A stretch of DNA of 64,000 nt, taken from NCBI RefSeq assembly GCF_000420825.1, contig NZ_ATVR01000003.1:62001-126000 (forward strand), written 5' to 3'. The DNA is from Butyrivibrio sp. AE2015. Its GTDB lineage: Bacteria > Bacillota > Clostridia > Lachnospirales > Lachnospiraceae. The notes below the pieces were generated by a model that worked only from the letters and a program-made list of their open reading frames with translations, ran no database searches and was not told the origin of the DNA. Made by a program: the position numbers and the translations under genes. Below, piece after piece: positions 34,961 to 43,170 of this stretch (within the stretch, counting starts at the first letter, position 1; each line of letters opens with the position of its first letter).

Positions 34961-35845
34961 ATGAGTTTTTTGACATATCTCATAAATGGTCTGAGTCTTG
35001 GCAGTATCTATGCCATAATAGCCCTTGGATATACGATGGTTTACGGAATTGCCAAGATGCTTAATTTTGCACACGGTGATTTCATCATGGTGGGCTGCTA
35101 CATTATTTTCTCAGTAAGCGCAGCACTTTCAGGCAATCCTATTATAGGGATCCTTATTGCCATTGTTCTCTGCACACTTTTGGGAATTACAACTGAGTTC
35201 GTGGCATACAGACCACTTCGAGGTGCAGCATCTCCTTTGGCAGTTCTTATCACTGCAATTGGTGTCAGCTACCTTTTGGAAAATGTAGCCCTTTTAATAT
35301 TTGGTGCTGACATTAAATCTTTTACTTCCGTAGTCAAATGGGAAGGAATCACACTTTTTGATGGACAACTTAAGATCCAGGGAGTAACAATCGTCACAAT
35401 TGTTGTGAGTATCGTTATTCTCATTGTTTTACAGCTCTTTATTAATAAGACAAAACAGGGACAGGCTATGCTGGCAGCATCTGAAGATAAGGGCGCTGCA
35501 GCACTTATGGGCATCAATGTTAACAGAACTATCATGCTTACATTTGCCATTGGTTCTGCTCTTGCAGCTATTGCGGGAGCGCTCTTGTGCTCAGCATATC
35601 CTTCACTTTCACCATATACAGGCGCAATGCCCGGTATCAAGGCCTTCGTGGCAGCTGTTCTTGGAGGAATCGGTTCGATTCCCGGAGCCATGATCGGAGG
35701 ACTTGTTCTCGGTATCGTTGAGATACTGAGTAAGACATATATTTCATCACAGCTTTCAGATGCAATCGTGTTCGGTATTCTTGTTATCGTACTTCTTGTT
35801 AAGCCAACCGGCATTTTAGGAAAAAAATACTTGGAAAAGGTATGA
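34961..35845 (+). CDS. livH: Branched-chain amino acid ABC transporter, permease LivH
   Basis: A 294-residue membrane protein with about eight helices, of the LivH type. MSFLTYLINGLSLGSIYAII and ALGYTMVYGIAKMLNFAHGD form the N-terminal signature, and GIKAFVAAVLGGIGSIPGAM near residue 225 is the loop that contacts the ATPase. The start at 34961 is set by GGAGGAG at 34951-34957; the ATG at 34928 lacks a site. With LivM it forms the channel of the transporter. It is separated from livK by a hairpin and a terminator and from livM by a second hairpin element. Confidence 0.93.
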   Translation: MSFLTYLINGLSLGSIYAIIALGYTMVYGIAKMLNFAHGDFIMVGCYIIFSVSAALSGNPIIGILIAIVLCTLLGITTEFVAYRPLRGAASPLAVLITAIGVSYLLENVALLIFGADIKSFTSVVKWEGITLFDGQLKIQGVTIVTIVVSIVILIVLQLFINKTKQGQAMLAASEDKGAAALMGINVNRTIMLTFAIGSALAAIAGALLCSAYPSLSPYTGAMPGIKAFVAAVLGGIGSIPGAMIGGLVLGIVEILSKTYISSQLSDAIVFGILVIVLLVKPTGILGKKYLEKV

Positions 35846-35849
35846 CTTG

Positions 35850-35920
35850 ATGAGGTTTTTTCGAATCATAGTCAGACCTTTGTTCTGGCGAACACGAAGT
35901 GTGAGAGCAGAACTTCCTTA
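35850..35920 (+). ncRNA. Intergenic hairpin element B (after livH)
   Basis: This has the same outline as the element after livK: GAGGTTTTTTCGAATC (35852-35867), then a stem GTTCTG (35882-35887) with CAGAAC (35908-35913), and TTCCTTA directly after. An inner hairpin ACAC-GAA-GTGT lies at 35892-35902. The stem bases differ from element A, yet remain paired, which points to conservation of structure. Function is unknown. Confidence 0.6.
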
Positions 35921-35954
35921 TGACAAATCATCCTTAGTGAAAGGACTTATATAA

Positions 35955-37004
35955 ATGAGCAAAACAAAACGTGACAATCTCATTACATATGGCATAGTAA
36001 TTCTTGCCTTTATAATATTTCAGGTGTTATCGGCAACGGGCAATCTTTCAAGCCACATGAAAGGCCTTTTGGTTCCAATGACATACTATGCGGTTATCGC
36101 TGTGGCACTTAATCTTTGCGTCGGAATCCTGGGAGAGCTCAGTATCGGACACTGCGGATTTATGTGCATCGGCGCATTTACAAGTGCATTCTTTTCAAAA
36201 GTGACTGAGGAAGTGCTTCCAACTGCGCCAAGATTCATTATTGCATTTATCATAGGCATCGCTTTTGCTGCACTGTTTGGATTCCTTATTGGTATCCCTG
36301 TTCTGCGACTTAAGGGCGACTACCTTGCTATTGTTACTCTTGCCTTTGGTGAGATCATAAAAAATGTTATCAATGCTTTCTATATTGGAGTTGATAGCCA
36401 TGGACTTCACTTCTCTATGAAAAACGCCATGGAACTCAACATGGAAGCGGATGGACAGATCATTGTAAACGGCGCCATGGGAATCACAGGAACACCACAT
36501 GATTCCAACTTTGCTATTGGAATCGCAGTTCTTCTTATCTCACTTTTTGTTGTGCTCAACCTGATCAATTCAAGAGACGGCAGAGCTATCATGGCAGTAA
36601 GAGATAACTACATCGCTGCAGAGGCTTCAGGAATCAATGTCACCAGATACAAGATGATGGCATTTACCATTTCAGCTGCAATTGCAGGCGCTGCAGGAGT
36701 TCTTTTCTCACATAACATCACAACTCTTACAGCTTCATCCCAGTACTTTGGATACAACGCGTCGATCATGATCCTTGTTTACGTGGTTTTGGGCGGCATC
36801 GGAAATATCAGAGGAAGCGTGATCGCAGCATGCATACTTTACCTTCTTCCGGAGCTCCTTCGTGGCCTTAACACCTACAGAATGCTGATCTACTCAATCG
36901 TTCTTATCGTGATGATGATCGTTAACTGGTCACCTAAGGTAATCGAGTGGAGGAAAAGAACTTTTGGCAACCTCCTTAAGAAGAGCGGAAAGGAGATGGC
37001 ATAA
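35955..37004 (+). CDS. livM: Branched-chain amino acid ABC transporter, permease LivM
   Basis: A 349-residue membrane protein with about ten helices, of the LivM type. NLCVGILGELSIGHCGFMCIGAFT near residues 53-76 is the family hallmark, and DYLAIVTLAFGEIIKNVINA near residue 123 and YVVLGGIGNIRGSVIAACIL near residue 275 are the remaining conserved blocks, the last being the ATPase-coupling loop. GTGAAAGGA lies before the ATG. The stop overlaps the livG start (TAATG). It pairs with LivH in the membrane. Confidence 0.93.
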   Translation: MSKTKRDNLITYGIVILAFIIFQVLSATGNLSSHMKGLLVPMTYYAVIAVALNLCVGILGELSIGHCGFMCIGAFTSAFFSKVTEEVLPTAPRFIIAFIIGIAFAALFGFLIGIPVLRLKGDYLAIVTLAFGEIIKNVINAFYIGVDSHGLHFSMKNAMELNMEADGQIIVNGAMGITGTPHDSNFAIGIAVLLISLFVVLNLINSRDGRAIMAVRDNYIAAEASGINVTRYKMMAFTISAAIAGAAGVLFSHNITTLTASSQYFGYNASIMILVYVVLGGIGNIRGSVIAACILYLLPELLRGLNTYRMLIYSIVLIVMMIVNWSPKVIEWRKRTFGNLLKKSGKEMA

Positions 37005-37762
37005 TGGCACTACTTGAAGTAAACAATCTTAGCATCTCTTTTGGCGGTCTTCGCGCAGTTGGAGATTTTAATCTGAAAATTGAAAAGGGCGAGTTGTATG
37101 GCCTTATCGGACCAAACGGCGCCGGCAAAACAACAGTTTTCAACCTTCTTACAGGTGTTTATAAGCCCGATGAAGGAATCATAAAGCTTGATGGTCAGGA
37201 TATTACAAGGAAAAACACGATTGAGATCAATCACGCAGGAATTGCAAGAACCTTTCAGAACATCAGACTTTTCAAGCAGCTTTCAGTTATAGACAACGTT
37301 AAGGTTGGTCTTTCTGAGCGCATTAAATATAGCCTTTTTGAGAGTGTTTTCCACCTTGGAAGCTACAAGGCAAAAGAAAAAGAGATGGAAGAGGAGGCCC
37401 TTCGCCTTTTAAAGGTCTTTGACCTTGACGGGGAAAAAGATATCCTGGCATCCAATCTTCCTTACGGTAAGCAGAGAAAACTTGAAATTGCCAGAGCTAT
37501 GGCGACAAATCCTAAGCTCCTTTTACTTGACGAGCCGGCAGCAGGCATGAATCCTAATGAGACAAAGGAGCTTATGGAGACAATAGCCCTTGTGAGAAGA
37601 GAGTTTGATATGACTATCCTTCTCATTGAGCATGACATGAAGCTTGTTTCAGGAATTTGTGAGAAGCTCACAGTGCTCAACTTTGGACGAGTGCTGTGTC
37701 AGGGCGAAACTAAAGAGGTTCTGGCGGATCCGGAAGTTATAAAAGCATACATCGGAGATTGA
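37004..37762 (+). CDS. livG: Branched-chain amino acid ABC transporter, ATPase LivG
   Basis: A 252-residue ABC ATPase. Walker A is GPNGAGKTT (about residues 37-45) and the Q-loop follows. The signature region reads LPYGKQRKLEIARAM (about 158-172), the LivG variant in which the LSGGQ motif is replaced by YGKQR. Walker B is LLLLDEPAAGMNP (about 179-191) and the switch His is in LIEHDMKLV. LivG and LivF form the ATPase heterodimer. The start overlaps the livM stop by one base, ensuring balanced synthesis. Confidence 0.93.
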   Translation: MALLEVNNLSISFGGLRAVGDFNLKIEKGELYGLIGPNGAGKTTVFNLLTGVYKPDEGIIKLDGQDITRKNTIEINHAGIARTFQNIRLFKQLSVIDNVKVGLSERIKYSLFESVFHLGSYKAKEKEMEEEALRLLKVFDLDGEKDILASNLPYGKQRKLEIARAMATNPKLLLLDEPAAGMNPNETKELMETIALVRREFDMTILLIEHDMKLVSGICEKLTVLNFGRVLCQGETKEVLADPEVIKAYIGD

Positions 37763-37764
37763 AT

Positions 37765-38478
37765 ATGGCAAATTTACTTGAAGTCAATAATTTAAGCGTA
37801 TATTACGGTGTGATCCAGGCTCTAAAGGGGATTTCTTTCCATGTAGATAAGGGCGAGATTGTTGCTCTTATTGGTGCGAACGGAGCAGGTAAGACAACAA
37901 CACTTCACACCTTATCAGGCCTTATAAAGGCCGATAGCGGCAGTATCTTATATCAGGGAAAAGAGCTGACAAAGATCCCAAATCATAAGATCGTCAGCCT
38001 TGGAATGGCGCAGGTTCCTGAGGGAAGAAGAGTTTTTGCAGAGATGACTGTTCTGCAGAACCTCAAGATGGGTGCTTATACCAGAAATGATAAGGCAGAA
38101 TTTGAGAGCACTCTTGAGATGATATACAAGCGCTTCCCTAGACTTGAAGAGAGAAAGAGCCAGTTTGCAGGAACTCTTTCAGGCGGTGAGCAGCAGATGC
38201 TTGCCATGGGTCGAGCACTTATGTCACACCCTGACATTATCCTTATGGATGAGCCATCCATGGGACTTTCACCTATATTTGTAAACGAGATTTTTAGCAT
38301 CATTGAAGATGTTAATAAAGATGGAGTGACAGTGCTCCTGGTTGAGCAGAACGCCAAAAAGGCACTTTCCATCGCCAACAGAGCCTATGTCCTCGAGACC
38401 GGAAGCATCGTAAAAGAGGGGGATGCTCACGAACTTCTTAATGATGAATCTATAAAGTCTGCTTATCTAGGAGAATAA
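37765..38478 (+). CDS. livF: Branched-chain amino acid ABC transporter, ATPase LivF
   Basis: A 237-residue ABC ATPase with Walker A GANGAGKTT (about residues 34-42), LSGGEQQMLAMGRALM (about 135-150), Walker B IILMDEPSMGLSP and the switch His region replaced by LVEQNAKKAL, as is usual in LivF. The start at 37765 is chosen since GGAG (37754-37757) lies seven bases upstream; a TTG at 37759 is too close to it. The Lys/Asn-rich end is typical. It completes a full five-gene livKHMGF set. The next gene begins two bases after its stop. Confidence 0.93.
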   Translation: MANLLEVNNLSVYYGVIQALKGISFHVDKGEIVALIGANGAGKTTTLHTLSGLIKADSGSILYQGKELTKIPNHKIVSLGMAQVPEGRRVFAEMTVLQNLKMGAYTRNDKAEFESTLEMIYKRFPRLEERKSQFAGTLSGGEQQMLAMGRALMSHPDIILMDEPSMGLSPIFVNEIFSIIEDVNKDGVTVLLVEQNAKKALSIANRAYVLETGSIVKEGDAHELLNDESIKSAYLGE

Positions 38479-38480
38479 AC

Positions 38481-39119
38481 ATGAAAAAAAACATCGTCAT
38501 TACAATAGCCCGTCAGTACGGCAGTGGCGGACGTACAGTTGGAGAAATGCTGGCAAATGAACTTGGCATCCACTACTATGACAAAGAACTTAGCAAGATT
38601 GCTTCAGAAGAAAGTGGCATAAGTGAAGGCCTCTTTCTGGAAGTTGATGAAAAACGCAGAAAAAGAGGTTTCCTTCGCACTCCGGTAAATGTGTACAAGG
38701 GAGATGTTATAGGCCCTGACAGCAAGGAATATACATCAGAAGACAATCTTTTTAATCTTCAGGCTGCTACAATAAAGAAACTGGCAGAAAATACAAGCTG
38801 TGTTATAATTGGACGTGCGGCTAATTTCGTTTTAAAAGATTACGAAAATGTGCTAAGTGTTTTTGTCCATGCACCACATGATTTCCTGATGGAGCAGGCA
38901 GGCAAGGTTCAGCCACTTACAGGAAAAGAGCTGGAGAAATACATAGCAACAGAGGATAAATACCGCGCCGAGTACTACCATCATCACACAGGACAGAACT
39001 GGACAGACGCCATGAACTATGACCTGTGTCTTGACAGTAGTAAACTTGGATTTGAAGGAACTGTTAGAGCCATAAAGGCCCAACTGAAAGTACGTTTTGG
39101 CGAGGATATTTTTGAATGA
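38481..39119 (+). CDS. Cytidylate-kinase-like family protein
   Basis: A 212-residue protein of the cytidylate_kin2 type. It opens MKKNIVITIARQYGSGGRTV, with the phosphate loop RQYGSGGRT at residues 11-19. ELGIHYYDKEL near residue 28 and CVIIGRAANFVL near residue 107 are the other family blocks. The group binds nucleotides but its substrate is not settled, and it is distinct from the essential Cmk that acts on CMP. It begins two bases after livF and overlaps the next gene by four bases (ATGA), so it probably links the Liv operon transcript to the membrane protein gene that follows. Confidence 0.85.
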   Translation: MKKNIVITIARQYGSGGRTVGEMLANELGIHYYDKELSKIASEESGISEGLFLEVDEKRRKRGFLRTPVNVYKGDVIGPDSKEYTSEDNLFNLQAATIKKLAENTSCVIIGRAANFVLKDYENVLSVFVHAPHDFLMEQAGKVQPLTGKELEKYIATEDKYRAEYYHHHTGQNWTDAMNYDLCLDSSKLGFEGTVRAIKAQLKVRFGEDIFE

Positions 39120-41410
39120 AAAAGTTTTTTGAAAACAAAAGAAATTTGATTATTGGAGTACTAGCTCTCGAGCTAGTACTTCTTGTGGTTAATGCCCTTA
39201 GATTTTACAGGCATGAAGAGATCTCTTTTACCAGCGATGATATGATACTTTCATATTATGATGAGGCAACGGCCAGCACAGTGACAGAGCCGGGCTTTTA
39301 CGCTGATCACTCCAACAAACCTGAGAGTGTGATCTATACACCGGAGTTTTTCCTGCGCAAAGGAATCTACGCCGTAACAATGGATTTTGAAGCAAATGGC
39401 GGAACATGGCATCAGTCATACGGCACACTTATCGCTACAAAAGATACAACTCCTGATGGACAGGCCAATCTTGTCAGCAGCGACCGCGCTGAGCTTCCTG
39501 CAGGATCACACCAGATCACATACCGCTCATGGGTTCATTATGGCACTGATTTTGCAGTGAGAATGGGTCCTGCAACTGATGAACAGGGCGATGGCTACTA
39601 TTGCCTGGTCAATGGTGTATCAGTCGTCTACATGGCAGGTCAGACAATCCTTCATGAGACAACCAAGCTCCTGTTTGCCCTCCTTTTGATCGATATAGTG
39701 CTTTTCCTTTATTTATTTAAGAAAAAAGAGACCATCGATTACCTCAGCCGCAAAGCCTATGTTGTTGCGGGCATGGTTTTCATTGTATTTTTATCAAGCT
39801 TACTTCTCTTTTACAGAAAAATATACTTTGGTGATGACATTTTCTATCACTTAAGAAGAATTGCCTTTCTTGCTGAGGGTCTTCAGACAGGCCAGTTCCC
39901 GGTCAAGATCCAGAGTGGCTGGGATAATGACTATGGATACGCCGTTGGCGTAGGATATGGTGATGTGTTCCTTTACCCTTCAGCAATCCTGGTAATTTTA
40001 GGATTCAGCATCCAGTTTGCCTACAAGTTTTATTATGTTCTCCACAACGTGCTTACAGCCTGGATTTCCTATCACATGGGCAAAAGAGTTTCAGGTAATG
40101 ACTACATAGCTCTGTTGTGCGCAGGTTTCTATACACTTGTTGGATTCAGACTTCAGGCTCTTTACACAGGAGCAACACTTGGAGAGCTTGGTGCTTACAC
40201 CTTCCTTCCTATGGTCGTACTTGGACTTTACGATATTTACACAAGGGAAAAGAAATATGGCTATGTCACACTTGCATTTGGTATCGCGCTGGTAGTTGCA
40301 AACCACGTTATCACGCCATATATTCTCGCTTTTACAATTCCTCTTTTCTGCCTTCTCATGATTGAAAAGACACTGCAAAAGCCTGTACTCATTGACCTGT
40401 TTAAGGCTATGGGACTTACATTTTTATCCAGCGCGTTTTTCGTTGTGCCGCTCCTTGATTTCTTTGATGACATGAGAGGCAATGACTACACTGATATTCT
40501 CTGGGAACGTGGTCAGGAGATGGTTACTATCTTCACTGAAGTTTATGACAAAGGCAGAGAGTCAGGCGGCTGGGCAGGCATGGGATATGGAACCATTGTT
40601 ATAATGGCCATTGGCCTTGCTGCAGTTCTCACAGGAAAGTTTGCAAAAAAAACAAGCGTTTATGCCAGAATATGGCTCTTTAACTGCTTCCTTTTCTATA
40701 TGTGCTTAAACAACAAGCTGCTGTTCATATTTAAGGACAGACTTTACAGCATTTACGAACACTACGCAGAGATTCAGTATCCATGGCATGTGCTTGATAT
40801 TGTTTGCGCAGTGACTGTATTTATTTTGGCAGTTTCACTTAAAGTGATAGTAAAGGAAAATACAGGCAAACAGATAGCTATTGTTGTGGGAGCTATCATC
40901 ATGATGACCTGCATTTATCACGCGGGAGAACTCTACAAAGAAACTGCTGTAGAGGCAAACCCTATCACTATGTTTGACAACACTCCGCTGAGAGTCAACT
41001 TTGATGCAGAATTTATCGTTACAGGAAGAGATGAGAGTCTTATTTCTACAGAGCCTGATATGGTGATCCGTGAGGAAACAGAGGCAACAGCTTCTGTGGT
41101 GGAGAGAAAAGGACTTCAGATCACAGCAGAGGTTAACAATCCTACAAGTGAGACAGTTACTGTAGAAGCACCTCTTTGGGGCTACAGATATTACACAGCC
41201 AAAGGCAATGGCCAGAAGTTAAAGACCTACAGGGCAGAGAGCTACAAGCTTGCTATTGATATTCCTGCAGGATTTAGCGGACAGATAAAGATAAAGTTCA
41301 CAGAACCATGGCATTGGAGACTTGCTGAACTTGCTTCTCTTTTAGCATTTATCTTCTGGGGTTGGAAACTTTATTCATACAAAAAGGAATCTATAAATGT
41401 CACAGAATAA
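39116..41410 (+). CDS. Large polytopic membrane protein, GT-C-like
   Basis: A 764-residue protein. One N-terminal helix (about residues 12-30) is followed by an external domain of about 150 residues of beta type (from ISFTSDDMIL to about residue 185). Then come about 12 helices and a C-terminal external domain, ending with one more helix and a short basic tail. FGDDIFYHLRRIAFLAEGL near residues 237-255 has the acidic pair plus HLRR motif seen in GT-C and YfhO-like membrane transferases. This suggests transfer of a sugar from a lipid-phosphate donor outside the cell. A perfect 10-bp hairpin sits early in the gene (39157-39180). The stop overlaps the next gene by 14 bases. Confidence 0.75.
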   Translation: MKKFFENKRNLIIGVLALELVLLVVNALRFYRHEEISFTSDDMILSYYDEATASTVTEPGFYADHSNKPESVIYTPEFFLRKGIYAVTMDFEANGGTWHQSYGTLIATKDTTPDGQANLVSSDRAELPAGSHQITYRSWVHYGTDFAVRMGPATDEQGDGYYCLVNGVSVVYMAGQTILHETTKLLFALLLIDIVLFLYLFKKKETIDYLSRKAYVVAGMVFIVFLSSLLLFYRKIYFGDDIFYHLRRIAFLAEGLQTGQFPVKIQSGWDNDYGYAVGVGYGDVFLYPSAILVILGFSIQFAYKFYYVLHNVLTAWISYHMGKRVSGNDYIALLCAGFYTLVGFRLQALYTGATLGELGAYTFLPMVVLGLYDIYTREKKYGYVTLAFGIALVVANHVITPYILAFTIPLFCLLMIEKTLQKPVLIDLFKAMGLTFLSSAFFVVPLLDFFDDMRGNDYTDILWERGQEMVTIFTEVYDKGRESGGWAGMGYGTIVIMAIGLAAVLTGKFAKKTSVYARIWLFNCFLFYMCLNNKLLFIFKDRLYSIYEHYAEIQYPWHVLDIVCAVTVFILAVSLKVIVKENTGKQIAIVVGAIIMMTCIYHAGELYKETAVEANPITMFDNTPLRVNFDAEFIVTGRDESLISTEPDMVIREETEATASVVERKGLQITAEVNNPTSETVTVEAPLWGYRYYTAKGNGQKLKTYRAESYKLAIDIPAGFSGQIKIKFTEPWHWRLAELASLLAFIFWGWKLYSYKKESINVTE
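39157..39180. repeat. Perfect hairpin inside the 5' part of a coding region
   Basis: AGTACTAGCT (39157-39166) and AGCTAGTACT (39171-39180) are exact reverse complements with a four-base CTCG loop. The hairpin covers codons 14-22 of the membrane protein gene. It could slow translation after initiation or affect mRNA stability. Confidence 0.7.
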
Positions 41411-42434
41411 ATTTATTTTAATAGACGGAAGCTCAATGCTTGTTACCAATTACTACGGCAATCTTCCCAAAGCACTTTTGTTTGAAAAAGATCCTGAGAA
41501 AAAAGAAAAGCTCTTTTCCCAGATCATGCATAATGAGGCAGGCCAGTACACAAACGCCATGTATGGTATGATGCGAACGATCATGAAGATAATCGAAGAG
41601 CAAAAGCCTACGCATATGATGTTTGCCTTTGATATGACAAGGGATACCTTCAGAAGGGAAAAATATGCCGATTATAAGGGAAACCGTGGCGAGACTCCGG
41701 AGCCTTTAAAAGAACAGTTTAAGAACATGGAAGAGCTCCTTTCGGAGATTGGCTTCCAGGTCATGTATGACATGAAGTACGAAGCCGACGATATAGTTGG
41801 AAGCGTTGTTTCTAAGTTTGAAAAAGAGATTCCTTCTTATATCATCACCAAGGACCACGATTATTTGCAGCTGGTCAGCGACTACACAAGAGTCTGGCTT
41901 ATTCAGACCAAGCAGGAGACTGCTGATGAACTGCAGGCTAAATACAGCGCAGAATATGGTTGGACTGGAAAGATAGTAAAGATTCCCGATAAGGCCTTTG
42001 AAGTTACACCGCCTCTTTGCTTATCTGAGTACGGCGTTAATCCTGCGCAGATACCGGATCTTAAGGGTATCCAGGGAGATAGCAGTGATAATATTCCGGG
42101 TGTTAAGGGCGTTAGTAGCGCAGCAATGCCGCTTCTGGCTGAGTATGGCACTGTTGAAGGAATCTATAGCGCTATTGATGCCTGCGAAGGCGATGCCAAG
42201 AAGTTAAAAGAGCTGGGTGCTTACTGGAAAGAGAATCTTGGAATATCAAGAAGTCCTATGAAAGCCCTGACTGAGTACAGGGATATGGCATTTTTGTCAA
42301 AAGACCTTGCCATGATCAGAAGAGACTATGATTTCAAAAAGGAACTTGATGATTTTAAGGTAAATATCAATGTGGAAAAGGCCAGAGAACAGTTTGAAAA
42401 ATACGGCTTTAAGTCTCTTATGGAAAAACTTTAA
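41397..42434 (+). CDS. Stand-alone 5'-3' exonuclease (PolA N-terminal / FEN-like)
   Basis: A 345-residue nuclease without polymerase domain. It opens with FILIDGSSMLVTNYYG, whose Asp is the first metal ligand. Next are MMFAFDMTRDTFRREKYADYKGNR (about residues 78-101), the arch-side segment with conserved Arg and Tyr, and MKYEADDIVGSV and SYIITKDHDYLQLVSD (about 120-162), carrying the acidic cluster. GIQGDSSDNIPGVKGV (about 222-237) is the helix-hairpin-helix DNA-binding and metal site. It would cleave 5' flaps or gapped DNA in repair. It begins 14 bases inside the previous gene, and its stop overlaps the plsC-like start. Confidence 0.9.
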   Translation: MSQNKFILIDGSSMLVTNYYGNLPKALLFEKDPEKKEKLFSQIMHNEAGQYTNAMYGMMRTIMKIIEEQKPTHMMFAFDMTRDTFRREKYADYKGNRGETPEPLKEQFKNMEELLSEIGFQVMYDMKYEADDIVGSVVSKFEKEIPSYIITKDHDYLQLVSDYTRVWLIQTKQETADELQAKYSAEYGWTGKIVKIPDKAFEVTPPLCLSEYGVNPAQIPDLKGIQGDSSDNIPGVKGVSSAAMPLLAEYGTVEGIYSAIDACEGDAKKLKELGAYWKENLGISRSPMKALTEYRDMAFLSKDLAMIRRDYDFKKELDDFKVNINVEKAREQFEKYGFKSLMEKL

Positions 42435-43165
42435 TGCGAAATTATTACCACACTATATTAATTAATTTACATAGAATAATTTATTACGTTATAAAATCCC
42501 GTCTTTGGCTTCTTAATATCGACAGCCACACAGATGAAGAGAGATACGCTCTTGCCAATGAGATGGTAACCAAGATGAACAGATCTTCAGGTTACAGTAC
42601 TAAGGCTTTTGGAACAGAGAATCTGCCAAAAGAGGGCGGATATATGTTGTATCCCAATCATCAGGGGAAATATGACGTATTAGGAATATTTACAACTCAC
42701 AAAAAGCCTTGTTCCTTTGTTATGGATGAAAAGAGATCCCATATCATTCTGGTTTCTGAGTTCTTGAATCTTGTTAAGGGCAAAAGACTTGTCTTAAATG
42801 ATCCAAGACAGACCATAAGAGTTTTCCAGGAAATGGCAATGGAACTTAAAAACGGAAGGAAATTTATTCTTTTTCCTGAAGGCGGGTACAAGGAGAATAA
42901 CGGGAACATAGTTGAGAAGTTTAAGGCGGGAAGCTTTAAAGTTGCTCAAATGGCCAAGGCGCCGATAGTGCCTGTTGCCCTTGTTGATTCTTATAAAGTT
43001 TACAACTCTGATACGCATTATGGACCTACACAGACCTACGTGTACTATTTAGATCCGATAAATTATGATGAGTACAAGGGCCTTAAGACTGTGGAAATAG
43101 CAGAAATGGTAGAAGAGCGTATCAAGGCCAAGATTAGTGAACATTTTGAACCGATTGCGGAGTGA
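42434..43165 (+). CDS. 1-acyl-sn-glycerol-3-phosphate acyltransferase family protein (PlsC-like)
   Basis: A 243-residue acyltransferase with one N-terminal hydrophobic region. The catalytic NHxxxxD motif is YPNHQGKYDVLG (about residues 74-85), FVMDEKRSH lies after it, and the second block is ILFPEGGYKENNG (about 140-152). KAPIVPVALVDSYKV fits block IV of the family. Such enzymes acylate lysophosphatidate on the way to phospholipids; others in the family acylate different lipid acceptors. It overlaps its neighbours at both ends (TAATG before, a few bases from the next), so it is co-translated with the exonuclease and the next membrane protein. Confidence 0.87.
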   Translation: MRNYYHTILINLHRIIYYVIKSRLWLLNIDSHTDEERYALANEMVTKMNRSSGYSTKAFGTENLPKEGGYMLYPNHQGKYDVLGIFTTHKKPCSFVMDEKRSHIILVSEFLNLVKGKRLVLNDPRQTIRVFQEMAMELKNGRKFILFPEGGYKENNGNIVEKFKAGSFKVAQMAKAPIVPVALVDSYKVYNSDTHYGPTQTYVYYLDPINYDEYKGLKTVEIAEMVEERIKAKISEHFEPIAE

Positions 43166-43170
43166 AAAAC

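Noticed and set aside
35269-35814. Open frame of 181 codons on the minus strand
   Set aside because: It is antisense to livH, whose family signature is unmistakable; the product is Ser/Thr/Pro-rich in the manner of shadow frames.
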